DNA of 64,000 nt. Origin: Hedera helix (taxonomy: Eukaryota; Streptophyta; Magnoliopsida; Apiales; Araliaceae). The notes below the pieces were generated by a model. The model did not search any database, was not told the origin of the DNA, and worked only from the letters and a program-made list of their open reading frames with translations. The DNA lies in contig OX359283.1 in NCBI GenBank assembly GCA_947179155.2, positions 5,909,764-5,973,763 on the forward strand, read 5' to 3'. Made by a program: the position numbers and the translations under genes. Shown piece after piece: positions 24,084 to 34,386 of this stretch; the first letter of the stretch is position 1, and every line of letters starts with the position of its first letter.

Positions 24084-25780
24084 TGTAATGACCGACAAAA
24101 TTACGAACCCATTTTTTTTTTATGTATTTATATTCATGAGGAAATATGATGTATGGAGTATGTGTATGTGTTTATGATTGTATGATGAGAGATAGTAGGT
24201 TAGTTAATTAAATTTATTTGAATTAACTAAAGAAGGAAAAAGGAATGCAAGAGAAGCTTATGTGATGAAAACACAAAGCTTGAATGTTGGTCTTGAATGG
24301 CAAATAAAAAGATATATAGTGAACAAGTGAATTACTTGTATGATTAATGAGAATGAAGAAATAAATGACTTATTAAAGATATCTCAATGCGAGAATAATT
24401 GTCTATATCATAAATCCAAGTTGATGATAAGAGGAAGTTAATTAAATTTAATCAAGTCGAAGTACTTGTATTAATGTGTATTGGGGTTTTGAAAAATCAG
24501 CACTATCCCCGCAGCGGTAGGTTTCACCACCGCCGCGGTAAAACTCTCTGAAATTTGAAAATCAGAACTACCGCCGCAGCGGTGATTCTCACCGCCGCAG
24601 CAATGGTACAAACTGTTTGAAAATTTATAATATCAAATTGAGATACTAATATATATGAGCGTTAGGATGTTAATAAAATAAACCCAAGATATATTAAGTG
24701 ATAGTGTTTTGTAAGCTAACTTAATTAAGTAGTTCAATGGACCTATATAATTAGATTATATAATTAAACTAATATGTTTATTTTATAAGCCCAATGTAGT
24801 AGCCTTATATGATTTAATTAGTGAACCATATATAAAATATATGGTGAGTCCAAATTAATTTAAACTATCCAATACTTGTGTTATTCCAAGTGACATAGTT
24901 AGCCCAATTGATTTAATTGTTGGGAGCTCAAGTGTTGATGACTTAAATGGATAAATGTAGTAGCCAAATGAATTAAATTGTTGAACCAAAATAATTGTAA
25001 TTTTAAAGTCCAAATAGAATTAATTTAAAAGTCCAAAGTGGAGTCCAATGTGCAAGTATAGGTGAATATGGATACATATATTGGTGTATGTATATATGGA
25101 TATATATGTAATGATATAGGACATAAAAATAAAGCCAAATTGATGTAAATATAATGCCATGACCGAATTTTTGGAGGGGGGCCCACTAGGATTGAGTAAA
25201 ACTTCATTTTACTTCATTTACACATAAAATCAAGGTTGCTCAACCACTACTATCAACTCTCCAACCACTCTAGTCATTCCAAGTTGTCATTCAAATAATA
25301 GTAAGTGAGTTTAAGCTCTTAATTCACCAATGCTAGCTAATTAAAAGACTAATGGTGTGTTCCTAGAGTTCTATAAGTAGGAATGACCAACACTTGTGCA
25401 AATGTTAGTTCATTTGCTCCATTCATTAAATTTTTTAGAGAGAGTTTTAGAGAGAAACTAGAGAATTTGTGAGAGCCTAGAGAAGAAAACACTTTGAGTG
25501 TTATTAAGTGTGGGTGATTTTTGGTCCATACAAGAAGATCAATGAAGAGTTCTAACCATTTCCAAGAATAAGGTCTCCATTAAAGGTTAAAAGTTTCTTT
25601 GAGTCTTAGCTTTTTATTTAGTTTTGTATGTGAAAAAGAAAAACCTATGTGGTGTTAGAACTTGAATATTTATGAAGGTTGACTAATAAATATGCTAGAT
25701 TTATGTTTGAATATAATTTCTTTTATTTACTATATTTATAAATTAAAGTTTATAATTGAAAAAGTATTTTGTCTCAATAT
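24084..25780 (+). mobile_element. Tekay-type LTR, 3' truncated
   Basis: It starts TGTAATGACCGAC, inserted in the gag described to its left. A GC-rich block (24505-24605) of CCGCAGCGGT motifs lies in U3. A TATA-like CTATAAGTAG is at 25371-25380, followed by a leader rich in AGAGAG, as in the solo LTR at 4930. The GGGGCGTCACA end is missing, so the right boundary (about 25780) is approximate. Confidence 0.65.
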
Positions 25781-26174
25781 GTCCGACGCACACCATGCTT
25801 TCACTTCTTTTCTTCCTTGAACCCCCTCATTAAAATTAGGGAGGAATAAAGTCATAGTACTTTCCTTTTATTTTCATTAAAAAAATTCAGAGTAAATTAT
25901 AACCAATAGTATTTTCGAAGCTTAGTTATGTAACTATGTATATTAGCGTACGCATCCCATAATAAAAATCATAATAGATTTTATAGTCAAAATTGATTAC
26001 TTTATAATTAATAATGAAATATATTTTTCTAGACTTCTCAAATATATTCTAGGTGTGGCAGCGTTCTTGAATTAAATTAATTCAAATTGAATTAGTACTT
26101 CTCAAATTAGGCTAGCCCTCTCCAACTGAGATGGGCGCCGAGCCTTAGATGCGCTAGCAATTGGCATATAGGGG
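25781..26174. other. AT-rich flank, no gene seen
   Basis: No open frame or repeat signature stands out. It is the left flank of the young retrotransposon that follows. Confidence 0.4.
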
Positions 26175-26179
26175 AATGA
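26175..26179. repeat. Target site duplication AATGA (left)
   Basis: Identical to 30641-30645 on the far side of the element. Confidence 0.95.
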
Positions 26180-26513
26180 TGTCAGGAAGGAGAAACTGGG
26201 AATCATCATACTAGCCGTTGAAGTATCAGGAGCGATTAAACGCACCGTTTGGGAGTTTCTCTGCTTTGGGCCTAAACACACCGTTTCACCCTTTCAGTTA
26301 GAAGCAGCATTTGTTTTGCCTTGTTATGGGACACGTGTTTTATTCTAAGTGGAGAAGGTTGCTAGAGTCTTTTGTGCACAGATTATATAAGGCATCTCGA
26401 GTATTGTATTGAGCATGAAAAATGATATCTGAATTTTCTGTTTTTATTGTTCTGTTATTTCCTTTCTCTGCATTTACTTTATTGTTCTAGTATTCTCTGT
26501 TAACTTCGTGACA
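26180..26513 (+). repeat. 5' LTR of the gene-capturing element
   Basis: TGTCAGGAAGG...TTCGTGACA. It contains a TATATAA box (26384-26390), so the transcript would begin shortly after. Confidence 0.95.
26384..26390 (+). promoter_or_regulatory. TATA box of the 5' LTR
   Basis: TATATAA followed by GGCATC; the copy in the 3' LTR is at 30511-30517. Confidence 0.65.
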
Positions 26514-26515
26514 AT

Positions 26516-26527
26516 TGGTATCAGAGC
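26516..26527 (+). promoter_or_regulatory. Primer binding site for initiator-Met tRNA
   Basis: TGGTATCAGAGC, a perfect match to the plant initiator-Met tRNA 3' end complement, two bases after the LTR end. Confidence 0.95.
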
Positions 26528-26542
26528 AACCCTGGGCCATTA

Positions 26543-29500
26543 ATGGCTGAATCTGCTGCAAAACCGAGCTCACAGAAACATGGAAGCGAGTTCAAAACCT
26601 TGGAAGGTAAAATGGATCAGATGCAGGAGCTTATGGCGAAAAACTTTGAGCAGTCCTCAAAGCAAATGGAAACCATGGGAGCACAAATTTCTCAGCTCAG
26701 CCAGAAGTTGCAAACCACCGGCGACGAGATAGCTCAAAGGATCCTAGAAGCATTAGAGGTTTTTCAGAAATCAAGGAAAGGGAAAACTGCTACTACTGAG
26801 GTACCTATACCTACTACCCCTCCTGTGATACACACCTTATCTGTAGATTCAACGCCACCATTATCTCCTACACCAAACTCCCTACCACAGTTGCAATTCG
26901 GAACAGCCACAAATATATACTCTACCAGCAACATAGTCGCACCAGCAGTAGATCAAAATTTTAAACCAAATTCAATCTATCAGAACCCGCTAGCTTCTCA
27001 ACCTGTTACACATACAACCCTTTCCCCTATGGATTCCCTACCTGAAGCAGTGGTTAGGCCCTTGACCATAGCCCTTACTAGCCCTAATATCAATCGAATT
27101 CCACACCAAACCCCTCCAATTGGAATCGGGCATCCCTACACAGATCCAGTTAGCACTGTAGGTACTAATATTCCAATTCCTCCATCTATTCTTTCACAGG
27201 CCTATTTCAACCCACAAAATCCACCTAGTTATAGTAACACTTGCAATCAAACAGAGCAACAATTTCATGCTATCAGTTATGGCCAGATAAACTGTACAAC
27301 TCCTTACAATCACCAACACCATTCCAGTCCTGTTAACCCAGCTCCTATGCCTTACATGGTTTCACAAATTCACACCCCAGTTAATACACCATATACACAC
27401 CCATCCACGATATCTGAACCGAGGGAGGAACCTTATTCCTTGGGTTACCCTGCCTTACAAATCCCCAGATCTCACCCATACAACACAGGTATTCATACCC
27501 CTATTTACCAAACACTTCTTCACAGTGATTTTTCATCCCCTAGCTTGACGGATAACTCTACGGTAGGAGAGTGTTGTTCAAACAAAAAGGAATTTCCTGG
27601 TGTGGATGAGGTGATCGACAAAGGTCCTAAACGAAATGGATACACTGCTTACCTTAACCTGAAACCACCAGATGACTTGGAGTGCAGTGTCTTGAGCTGT
27701 TTATTGACTGAACTAATACCTGTTGAAGTTACAAAACCTGCTAAATTGCTTAGCCCAGAAACTGAGAGAATATTGCAGAGGCATACAAGAAGTCCTTTAG
27801 TAAGCGAGTTGGTCCACCATTCACAGTTTTGGGATTCTAAAAAAACTGTTTGTGAAGTCAAGGATATCTACAAGCATATTAATGGTCAATCACTTTCACA
27901 TGATACTGATTCCTCTGAGGGAGAGAGGAACTGGGACTGCCTACCAGATGTTTTGACCAAGCTTGTTGTTGCAGACAAGAAAGGCATCTATGCGCTCTCA
28001 ACTCTTGGAGGGATTTTTTTTTACTTGAAGCAAGCATTTCCAGATGAGACTCTGTTGAGATTTGCCAAGTATGAGATACTTCCATGCTCCAGTGTCAGTA
28101 ATATAGCGCGAAAACCATATATGGTTCTTGATGCTGCAGCACTGGAGAACTTAGAGATGATAAGAGAACGCCAGGAAGCAGTGGCACCTCTAAAGGGCGT
28201 TAATCTACCTTTTGCACTTGAATGGTGGAAAGAGTTGTCCAGATTAACAGACATGGAACGACTGCATGCACGAATCCTTGCTGGCAGTGAAGCTTGTGGT
28301 AGGAATGCAAATAAAGTGGTTCTGTACGAGGATGCTTCAAAAAAGCAGCTGCAGGAATTCATATCAGCTCTTTGCGATTGTGAATTATCGACCCATGTAT
28401 GCTCTTCATTTGGTTTAATTTTGGATAAAGTTGATGCTGGGCTATTGCATCACTTAATCACACCTGGTAAAGGGCTTCCTGATGTTCATTCTATCTTGAA
28501 GCATTTCAAGGATGCCTTTGATTGGGTGGATGCAAATGATGAGGAGTATGATTCTGCCTACAAAGCAGTTCAGGAGGTTGTGGAAATTGAAGAGCTTGAG
28601 GAGGAGACTTGTTGGAGCCTAACAGGAGTTTTGAAATTTTTGCTTGTTTTGGGAGCGTGGTTCTTGTCAACTTCATATATATGCTCTATGAACTCTTCTA
28701 ATCCTTCATCCATTCAAGAAGCCATATGGGATTTTAGACATGGGTTCCAAAAAATTCAGTCTAATATATTTGAAGTTGTCACAAGTAGTAAGTTTTTTAA
28801 TAGTGGAAATCAAGTTATTGATGAAAGAGGAGAGAAGACACTAATGGGTCTACTGGCCGTGAACCAGAGAGACATGGATGAAGTAGTGGTGGTACAAAAT
28901 GAGCCATGCGAAAATGTTTTTAATGATGGATGGGTGAGCAAATTACAGGTTCCTGCTCCAATGTGAGGGTCAGAAACTGCAGCTAGTGAAGTTATATGTG
29001 ACGGTGAAGTGGTGGCTGAAGACTCATCCAGTAAGCAATGGGGTTCAGATTTTACAGCAAATGAAGGTGTTAGTGATCAGGAAATGGATAAAATTAGAGA
29101 GGGTTCTAATCAGTTGCAGGGGTTTGGAACTGCAGAAAAATCTGAATCTTTACAGAATGTTCCAATTGCTATTGAAAATGAGGCGACTAGTCTTAATCTG
29201 AAATTTAAAAAGGGACAAATGGAAAGTGAGGAACAGATTAAATCACAGAGAGTAACTGTTGGTGAGGGAGATGGAAAAGAAGTAGTGGTGAATGAATCTA
29301 TTAAACAAATTTTGGACCGTGCTACAACATCAGGTATTGCAGATATTTTATGCTTATGCTTAGCAGCTGCGGGTTCAAGATTTATATCCGGTTCATCAAA
29401 TTTGTTGTGTGCTGCTTTTGAAGCCTGTCGGATTCCTTGGTCACTGAATGAAGCTTTTGAACTCCTGTCTATAAGAGAAAATGCATATCTATTTCCTTTT

Positions 29501-30475
29501 GACTCTTTGCGAACCCATTCCTTACTCCGACTTGACATTAGAAATCATGATCGAGGTTCATTGATTGGGATAGAATCAACTAAAGTTGTTGATGCAATGA
29601 CAAGAGCATTCCTTAGGTTCAAAGCCATACAGTTTGTTGTTTACTACTGTCTACGACAGCATGTTGAGGCTGACCTCTGTGTTGGTGTCCAGCTTATCTT
29701 GAGGTGCTGCCTCCATAATGGCACTGTTTCAAGTATTCTCTGTGGTCTTCCAAGTTCATTACCTGTTACGACAATTGTTAATGGGGGAGGGGATGGTACA
29801 ATGGTTTCAGAGATAATTTCTATACTATCTCTTTGCGCATCTTCCAACAAAGATCCACAAATAGGAGACACAAATAACCTGAAATGCGAAATAGTAAATG
29901 CAAGTGATCTGGTTCTGCATTCATGCCTTGTACTAGCAACTATTGCGCAATGCTTGAAATCAGCTGGAAGAAATTCCCCAGTGTTTATGCTTACTTCATC
30001 TTCAAAGAAGCAGCTTTATCAGCTTTATGTCCTCGCACACCATTTTTCTTCAGATGATCGAATGCAAAAATCCTTTCAGCCTCGTTGTTCGTCTTCTATG
30101 CTTACTCTTGCATCCATTCTATCCCTTGAAACTGGTGTTTTAGAATGGTATGCTTTCATATTGGCATGGAATCATGAACGGTTGTGTAGGTTGCTAGAGT
30201 CCAGCAGCATTCCTGAAGATGCACTTGGCAAGAATGGAGCAAAATTAGCAAAGAGTATCCAACTTTTAATCCTTGGGGACAAGGATTTTCTCAAGCAGGA
30301 GGGAATTGTCAGGAAGGAGAAACTGGGAATCATCATACTAGCCGTTGAAGTATCAGGAGCGATTAAACGCACCGTTTGGGAGTTTATCTGCTTTGGGCCT
30401 AAACACACCGTTTCACCCTTTCAGTTAGAAGCAGCATTTGTTTTGCCTTGTTATGGGACACGTGTTTTATTCTAA
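26543..30475 (+). CDS. Chimeric polyprotein: gag-like, MSH6 and RUNKEL-like fragments
   Basis: One reading frame of about 1,309 codons with a single in-frame TGA at 28964-28966. The first ATG lies 15 bases after the primer site. Residues 1-75 form a Gln/Glu-rich coiled coil like many plant Gag N-termini; 85-345 are Pro/Thr/Ser-rich. Residues about 376-680 are an MSH6 fragment. About 681-918 is unrecognised, with a hydrophobic stretch at about 695-713 (GVLKFLLVLGAWFLSTSYI). About 919-1200 matches the ARM/HEAT region of the plant RUNKEL/Fused-type kinase. The last 56 codons lie in the 3' LTR. All joins keep frame and no introns remain. The product, if made, lacks any enzyme domain. Whether it is translated is unknown. 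Confidence 0.8.
27670..28585 (+). pseudogene. MSH6: Captured MSH6 cDNA fragment
   Basis: Encodes stretches matching plant MSH6, the MutS homologue that pairs with MSH2 to find base mismatches: RHTRSPLVSELV, LRFAKYEILPCSSV, MVLDAAALENLEM, NKVVLYEDASKKQLQEFIS and HFKDAFDWV. It corresponds to the connector and lever region in the middle of MSH6. The N-terminal mismatch-binding domain and the C-terminal ATPase with its Walker motifs are absent. Introns are gone, so the source was spliced RNA. Compared with the family there is a gap of roughly 40 residues between LENLEMI and RERQEAV, and a shorter one after FDWVDAN. The frame is open throughout and continuous with gag upstream. Confidence 0.85.
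28964..28966 (+). other. Single in-frame TGA splitting the chimeric frame
   Basis: The frame continues after it for another 502 codons with no other stop. The context is ATG TGA GGG. A CGA-to-TGA change would explain it; read-through is also possible. Confidence 0.9.
29300..30150 (+). pseudogene. Captured ARM/HEAT-repeat fragment, RUNKEL-like
   Basis: Stretches such as ILDRATTSGIADILCLCLA, ILCGLPSSLPVTTIV, GGGDGTMVSEIISILSLC and VLHSCLVLATIAQCLKSAG resemble the C-terminal armadillo/HEAT region of the plant RUNKEL protein, a Fused-family kinase homologue needed for phragmoplast formation in cytokinesis. The kinase domain is absent. Introns are absent. After about 30150 (SILSLETGVLEWYAF) similarity is lost; the next 50 codons (NHERLCRLLES...) are unassigned and run into the 3' LTR. 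The family assignment rests on memory of these motifs and is less certain than that of MSH6. Confidence 0.6.
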
Positions 30476-30640
30476 GTGGAGAAGGTTGCTAGAGTCTTTT
30501 GTGCACAGATTATATAAGGCATCTCGAGTATTGTATTGAGCATGAAAAATGATATCTGAATTTTCTGTTTTTATTGTTCTGTTATTTCCTTTCTCTGCAT
30601 TTACTTTATTGTTCTAGTATTCTCTGTTAACTTCGTGACA
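30307..30640 (+). repeat. 3' LTR of the gene-capturing element
   Basis: 334 bases, one mismatch to the 5' LTR, followed by AATGA. Confidence 0.95.
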
Positions 30641-30645
30641 AATGA
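30641..30645. repeat. Target site duplication AATGA (right)
   Basis: Matches 26175-26179. Confidence 0.95.
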
Positions 30646-30683
30646 TTGTCTGAATTTTTCTACCTGGTATCCTGCACCTCACG

Positions 30684-30721
30684 TTCAATCTCAATCTCAA
30701 TCTCAATCTCAATCTCAATCT
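30684..30721. repeat. (TCAATC)n microsatellite
   Basis: About six hexanucleotide units. Confidence 0.9.
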
Positions 30722-31773
30722 TGGCAAGGCCCGTAGAGATCTTAGAATAATTTAAAATTTAGAGTTTTCAAAATCTCAATCTTACGTGTAAAATCAAAGA
30801 TTAAAAAAATGACACATAATATTTAATTAATTATTTTTTTAAAATAATATCCACCTCACTCGACAACTCATTTTCTCTCCTTTTATTTGTTTCCTATATT
30901 TCAGGATTCTCTTCTTTAAGAATCACCACCGTCTTTTCATTCATGCTCTGTCTCCCAGTCAAACCGTTCACAAAAAAGAAATAAAATTGCCGAGAGTTTA
31001 CTATATAGAACAATAACCTTTTATAATCCAATTAATTGTAGGAGCTGTTGTGATAATCGGAAATTATTGCTTTTCGTAAATAGGTCTGATGAAGAAACTT
31101 TGCACTAGTTACCAGAATTTACTTCAAATTGTAGAATTTTGAATTTTTTTTATTCTTTCTCAATAAAATGCATTTATTCTTCAATTGTATTTTTTGCATT
31201 CTTATAACTTTCAGTTCTTAAAAGTAATTGAGTTTACAACAAAAAATTATGCAAAAGATTGAGACAATTATTGGAACCGTTGATTGAGAAATTGGTAGTC
31301 CCTCTATTTTTTTTTTAATTGACGCTTTATGAAAAAAAACATAAAATTAAGAAATATAAATAATGCTCTATTTGATTGATTAAAATGAGTATAAAATTTT
31401 AATATTATTTTTCAAAACTCATTGAAAAGGATAAAAAAAAAATAAACAAATTAATATTTAATGTAGAGAAAATGAAAAGAGAGAGAGAGAAACAACGCCG
31501 GAAAAAACTCTCAATACTCTTCTCGTGATGCATCATCACCACCAAAATCATTCATAAATATTCATCACCATCATTGTGAAAGAAAGTGAGCAATCGTTGG
31601 AAAACTATACCGTCGAGGCATAGATATCTTCCACAAATTTATTTCTACCAACTGTAAGGAATGCCACACAATACATCCAAGTATCCAACAGGATACACAA
31701 TTGAAATTAAACACAAAATACATCCAATTATCCAACAGGGTACACAATTGAAATCAAATCAATCAAGACCTCA
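30722..31773. other. Non-coding AT-rich stretch, possible 3' flank of minus-strand gene
   Basis: No recognisable repeat family or open frame. A near-duplicate CAACAGGRTACACAATTGAAAT occurs twice at about 31687 and 31735. Confidence 0.35.
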
Positions 31774-31820
31774 TCATCTTCCTCTAGGGAAGCATTGACT
31801 CAACCATTCATCTCGCCAAG
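31774..31820 (-). CDS. Probable last exon of an unrecognised gene
   Basis: On the minus strand a TTGCAG acceptor (ending at 31821) is followed by 47 bases ending in TGA and encoding WRDEWLSQCFPRGR. Two bases at its start complete the codon left open by the exon at 32353-32460, so phases agree across a 532-bp GTACGT...TTGCAG intron. I do not recognise the protein. Confidence 0.5.
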
Positions 31821-32352
31821 CTGCAACCACAGGACAAAATGAAAGTTGGATAAGATAATTGTGTATCACTACCGTAAAAATGTCAACAATAGAAGTTAAA
31901 CGGCCCTGTCAATTTCCCACAACATAAGATGCTACTACACATTATATACAAGCACAATATTGGATTCGACCAAAGCTGAGGAAGATACAGCAGTCAACAG
32001 ATGTACGCAAGATCGACAAAACCAAACTGAAAATCACAACGGGTAAATTTTTAACTTCTTATTTTTACATGTTTGAAAAATAATATCAAACTCTTTCCCA
32101 TTTCATTTTCCGTGTAAGGGTTTATTTATCCCCTTCACAGTAGGGGATTCTTGTTCGAGGCCCTGACCAGTTACTGTATGCAGGATCATTAGTATGAATG
32201 TGGGCAAGGAATGATAATTATGCTGTATGCTTACATCACCATTTAATATTCGTAAAATAAGAGAGAAATCAACAGTTCAATCATCATAACATCTTGAATA
32301 GTAATTTATGTTCCTTGATACTTCAATCTAACAAACCAAAAAGAAGACGTAC

Positions 32353-32460
32353 TCGAGTCAACCACTGAAATATCTACTGAAGGTAGCTTGCCAAACAGAG
32401 CTTGATTTAACTCATAAAGGGAATCTCCTATCAGCCTTCTCAAATAGGGTTGCTTTGCTC
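32353..32460 (-). CDS. Probable penultimate exon of an unrecognised gene
   Basis: 108 bases with no stop in the chosen frame, encoding AKQPYLRRLIGDSLYELNQA and FGKLPSVDISVVDS. The donor is GA|GTACGT; the acceptor upstream is weak (CAGTAAG|GA). The composition is protein-like and unlike the surrounding AT-rich DNA. Upstream exons to the right were not found with confidence. No function is assigned. Confidence 0.45.
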
Positions 32461-33979
32461 CTTACTGAACTCTTTCCTCTATATAGACAAAACTTATCTG
32501 AAGTAACGACTTCAGGGTCGATGCCTAACCAAAGCATACAACTCTAATACCAAATAACAAATCAAGCAAAATATTGATGAACACTCGTACCATAAATAAT
32601 AACCGTAGACAAATATATGTTCATATCAGTAAAGAAGTTGAAATCTCTATTTGATTCTTGTAATTATATAGAAGATATTTAACTGAATACTAATAGTAGG
32701 GGAAAAACTAAGGGAATCAGTAAGTTAGGCATATATAAATTAGGAAATTAGCAACAAACCAAGATCAAAATTCACTAGAGACGGATGAAATTTTATATAT
32801 TTTTATATACATATATCAATATAATAAGTAAATTTTATCAATTGAAGTTTAATGAAAATACTAGCACCTATCATAACATATTTAGAAGTATCCGATAACC
32901 AGAACTGCCAGTGAGTGTCAGTGTCCGACAGGTGTCTGACATAGATGTGTCCATGCTTCATAGACTGAACATAATGTGTCCCAAAATAAAGGTCTAATTG
33001 ACTATCTAATTGTTCTGAACATATACGTTACAATGAAAATCCCCTCATCTCAAAAGAGAATGCAGAATACATTCACAAAGTCCATGATAGATGAAGCCCT
33101 AACTCAGCTCAAAAGAAAAGCTAATGATGTGTATCTCGTACATTTTATCAAAAGAAGGCATGAATGGTAAGAAAGAGATTTATTAACACCAATAGGACAA
33201 CTAGTCTACATGACACCAATATGGACAACTAGTCTACATGGCACATACTACGTGCATGTTAAAAGGGGAAAAATAGGATGCTAAAACATGGGGGTGGGAG
33301 ATAATGAGAGAGAAAAAAGTATACTATATAATATACGAAATTCAGCATTCACTTCCAGTTTCAAGTGCTGAATAAAAAAGGGAAACTAATAAGTCCAGCT
33401 GACTAATTATAGATGTAAAGATTAATACATGTTTGCTTGCAAATTACACTGGAAATATAACCCATTTACAAGCCATATAATAGTACTATTATAGTTGATA
33501 TTTTTTGTTTTGGTTGGTCAAGTTCTGCAAGTGTACAAAAAGGTAAAAGCAAAGCAATTACTAGTAGGACCGTTGTCACATGAACTACAAAAAGGCAAAA
33601 GCAAAACAATTACTAGTAAGATCATTCAATTCTACTCTGGTATACTTGCAGTATTGTAGGACCATTGTCACATGAACTACCAACTGCTTGGTCAAAGCAT
33701 ATCATTCAGTCATACCATATGGTCCATATCATAAAAAAAAAAATAGAAGACGTCAGAATACTCCCAAAAAGAAGTTAGAATACCAAAAAAACAAAAAAGG
33801 CAAGCAAAACAGTCGATCAACAAGAATAAAAGAAAGATAAAAGAGGGAGCAGAACAAAGTCGCCAGCCAGTATAAGGATAAAAGAAAGAAAGAAAGAAAG
33901 AAAAGACCGAAGAAGAGTAGAAGTAGAACAAGAGAAGAATAGTAGAAAGAAGAGTAGAAGAAGAGAAGAACAAACAGAA
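32461..33979. other. No gene identified; possible intron or upstream region
   Basis: AT-rich, with a duplicated stretch GGACCRTTGTCACATGAACTAC (about 33568 and 33659) and a near-repeat at 33192-33240 (CAATATGGACAACTAGTCTACATG). A GA-rich stretch at 33820-33970 gives spurious open frames on the opposite strand. Confidence 0.35.
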
Positions 33980-33984
33980 GCTTA

Positions 33985-34386
33985 CCTAAGGTCGCGATCT
34001 ACTGGAGAAGAGGCCGAAGTCGTCGCCAATTGCCGAAGTCGACACTAGTAGTGGTAACTGGTAAGTCGCTTGCTCTCCCCTTTCTCTCTCTCTGTATTTT
34101 GACTCTGTAGTCTCTTGTTGCTTGCGATTGATAGTCAAATTAAGTTTTCCTTTTTAGCTGGGTTTTTTTTTTAACCCAATTAAGTTCGGGTCAAACCACA
34201 CCCGTAGTGCCCAAGTCGACCGATTTGAAAACAAGTCGTCCAATTTGATCCCAAGTCGTCCAACTCGTCACCTTTTTCCAACTGAGGGCCTGACTTTCTA
34301 CTTCGCCACCAAGTCGCCCAGACGCCTTAGAATTTTTCACCGACTTGACGCTTAGTCGGCGCCTAGGCGACGACTTGATAACCCTG
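33985..34386. mobile_element. Non-autonomous hAT-like element, right end
   Basis: The right terminus is TTGATAACCCTG, the inverse of CAGGGTTATCAAG, a hAT-type terminal repeat. Inside are repeated AAGTCGTCC and GTCGCC motifs as subterminal repeats. The following 8 bases (CACTATGG) would be the target duplication. I did not find the matching left end, so the left boundary is a guess. Confidence 0.45.

Larger units (their letters stand above)
26180..30640 (+). mobile_element. Complete young gene-capturing LTR retrotransposon
   Basis: 4,461 bp, bounded by two 334-bp direct LTRs that differ at one base (C at 26259, A at 30386), with perfect AATGA duplications. A primer site TGGTATCAGAGC follows the left LTR. 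A purine tract GCAGGAGGGAAT (30295-30306) precedes the right LTR. The internal region carries one long frame that starts gag-like and continues into pieces of at least two host genes. No protease, reverse transcriptase, RNase H or integrase motif is present, so the element must have been mobilised in trans. The near-identity of the LTRs points to a recent insertion. It is unrelated in LTR sequence to the other retroelements of the window. Confidence 0.95.

Noticed and set aside
28021..28362. 113-codon minus-strand frame inside the captured MSH6 segment, and similar ones at 29110-29538 and 30172-30408
   Set aside because: Shadows of the plus-strand chimeric frame, which carries the recognisable protein motifs.
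26180..30640. The long direct repeat as a segmental duplication of a normal gene
   Set aside because: TG...CA ends, primer site, purine tract and a 5-bp target duplication show that it is a retrotransposon insertion.
33710..33973. 87-codon Ser/Phe/Leu-rich minus-strand frame that looks like a membrane protein
   Set aside because: It is the antisense of a GA-rich tract; composition alone explains the hydrophobic translation.
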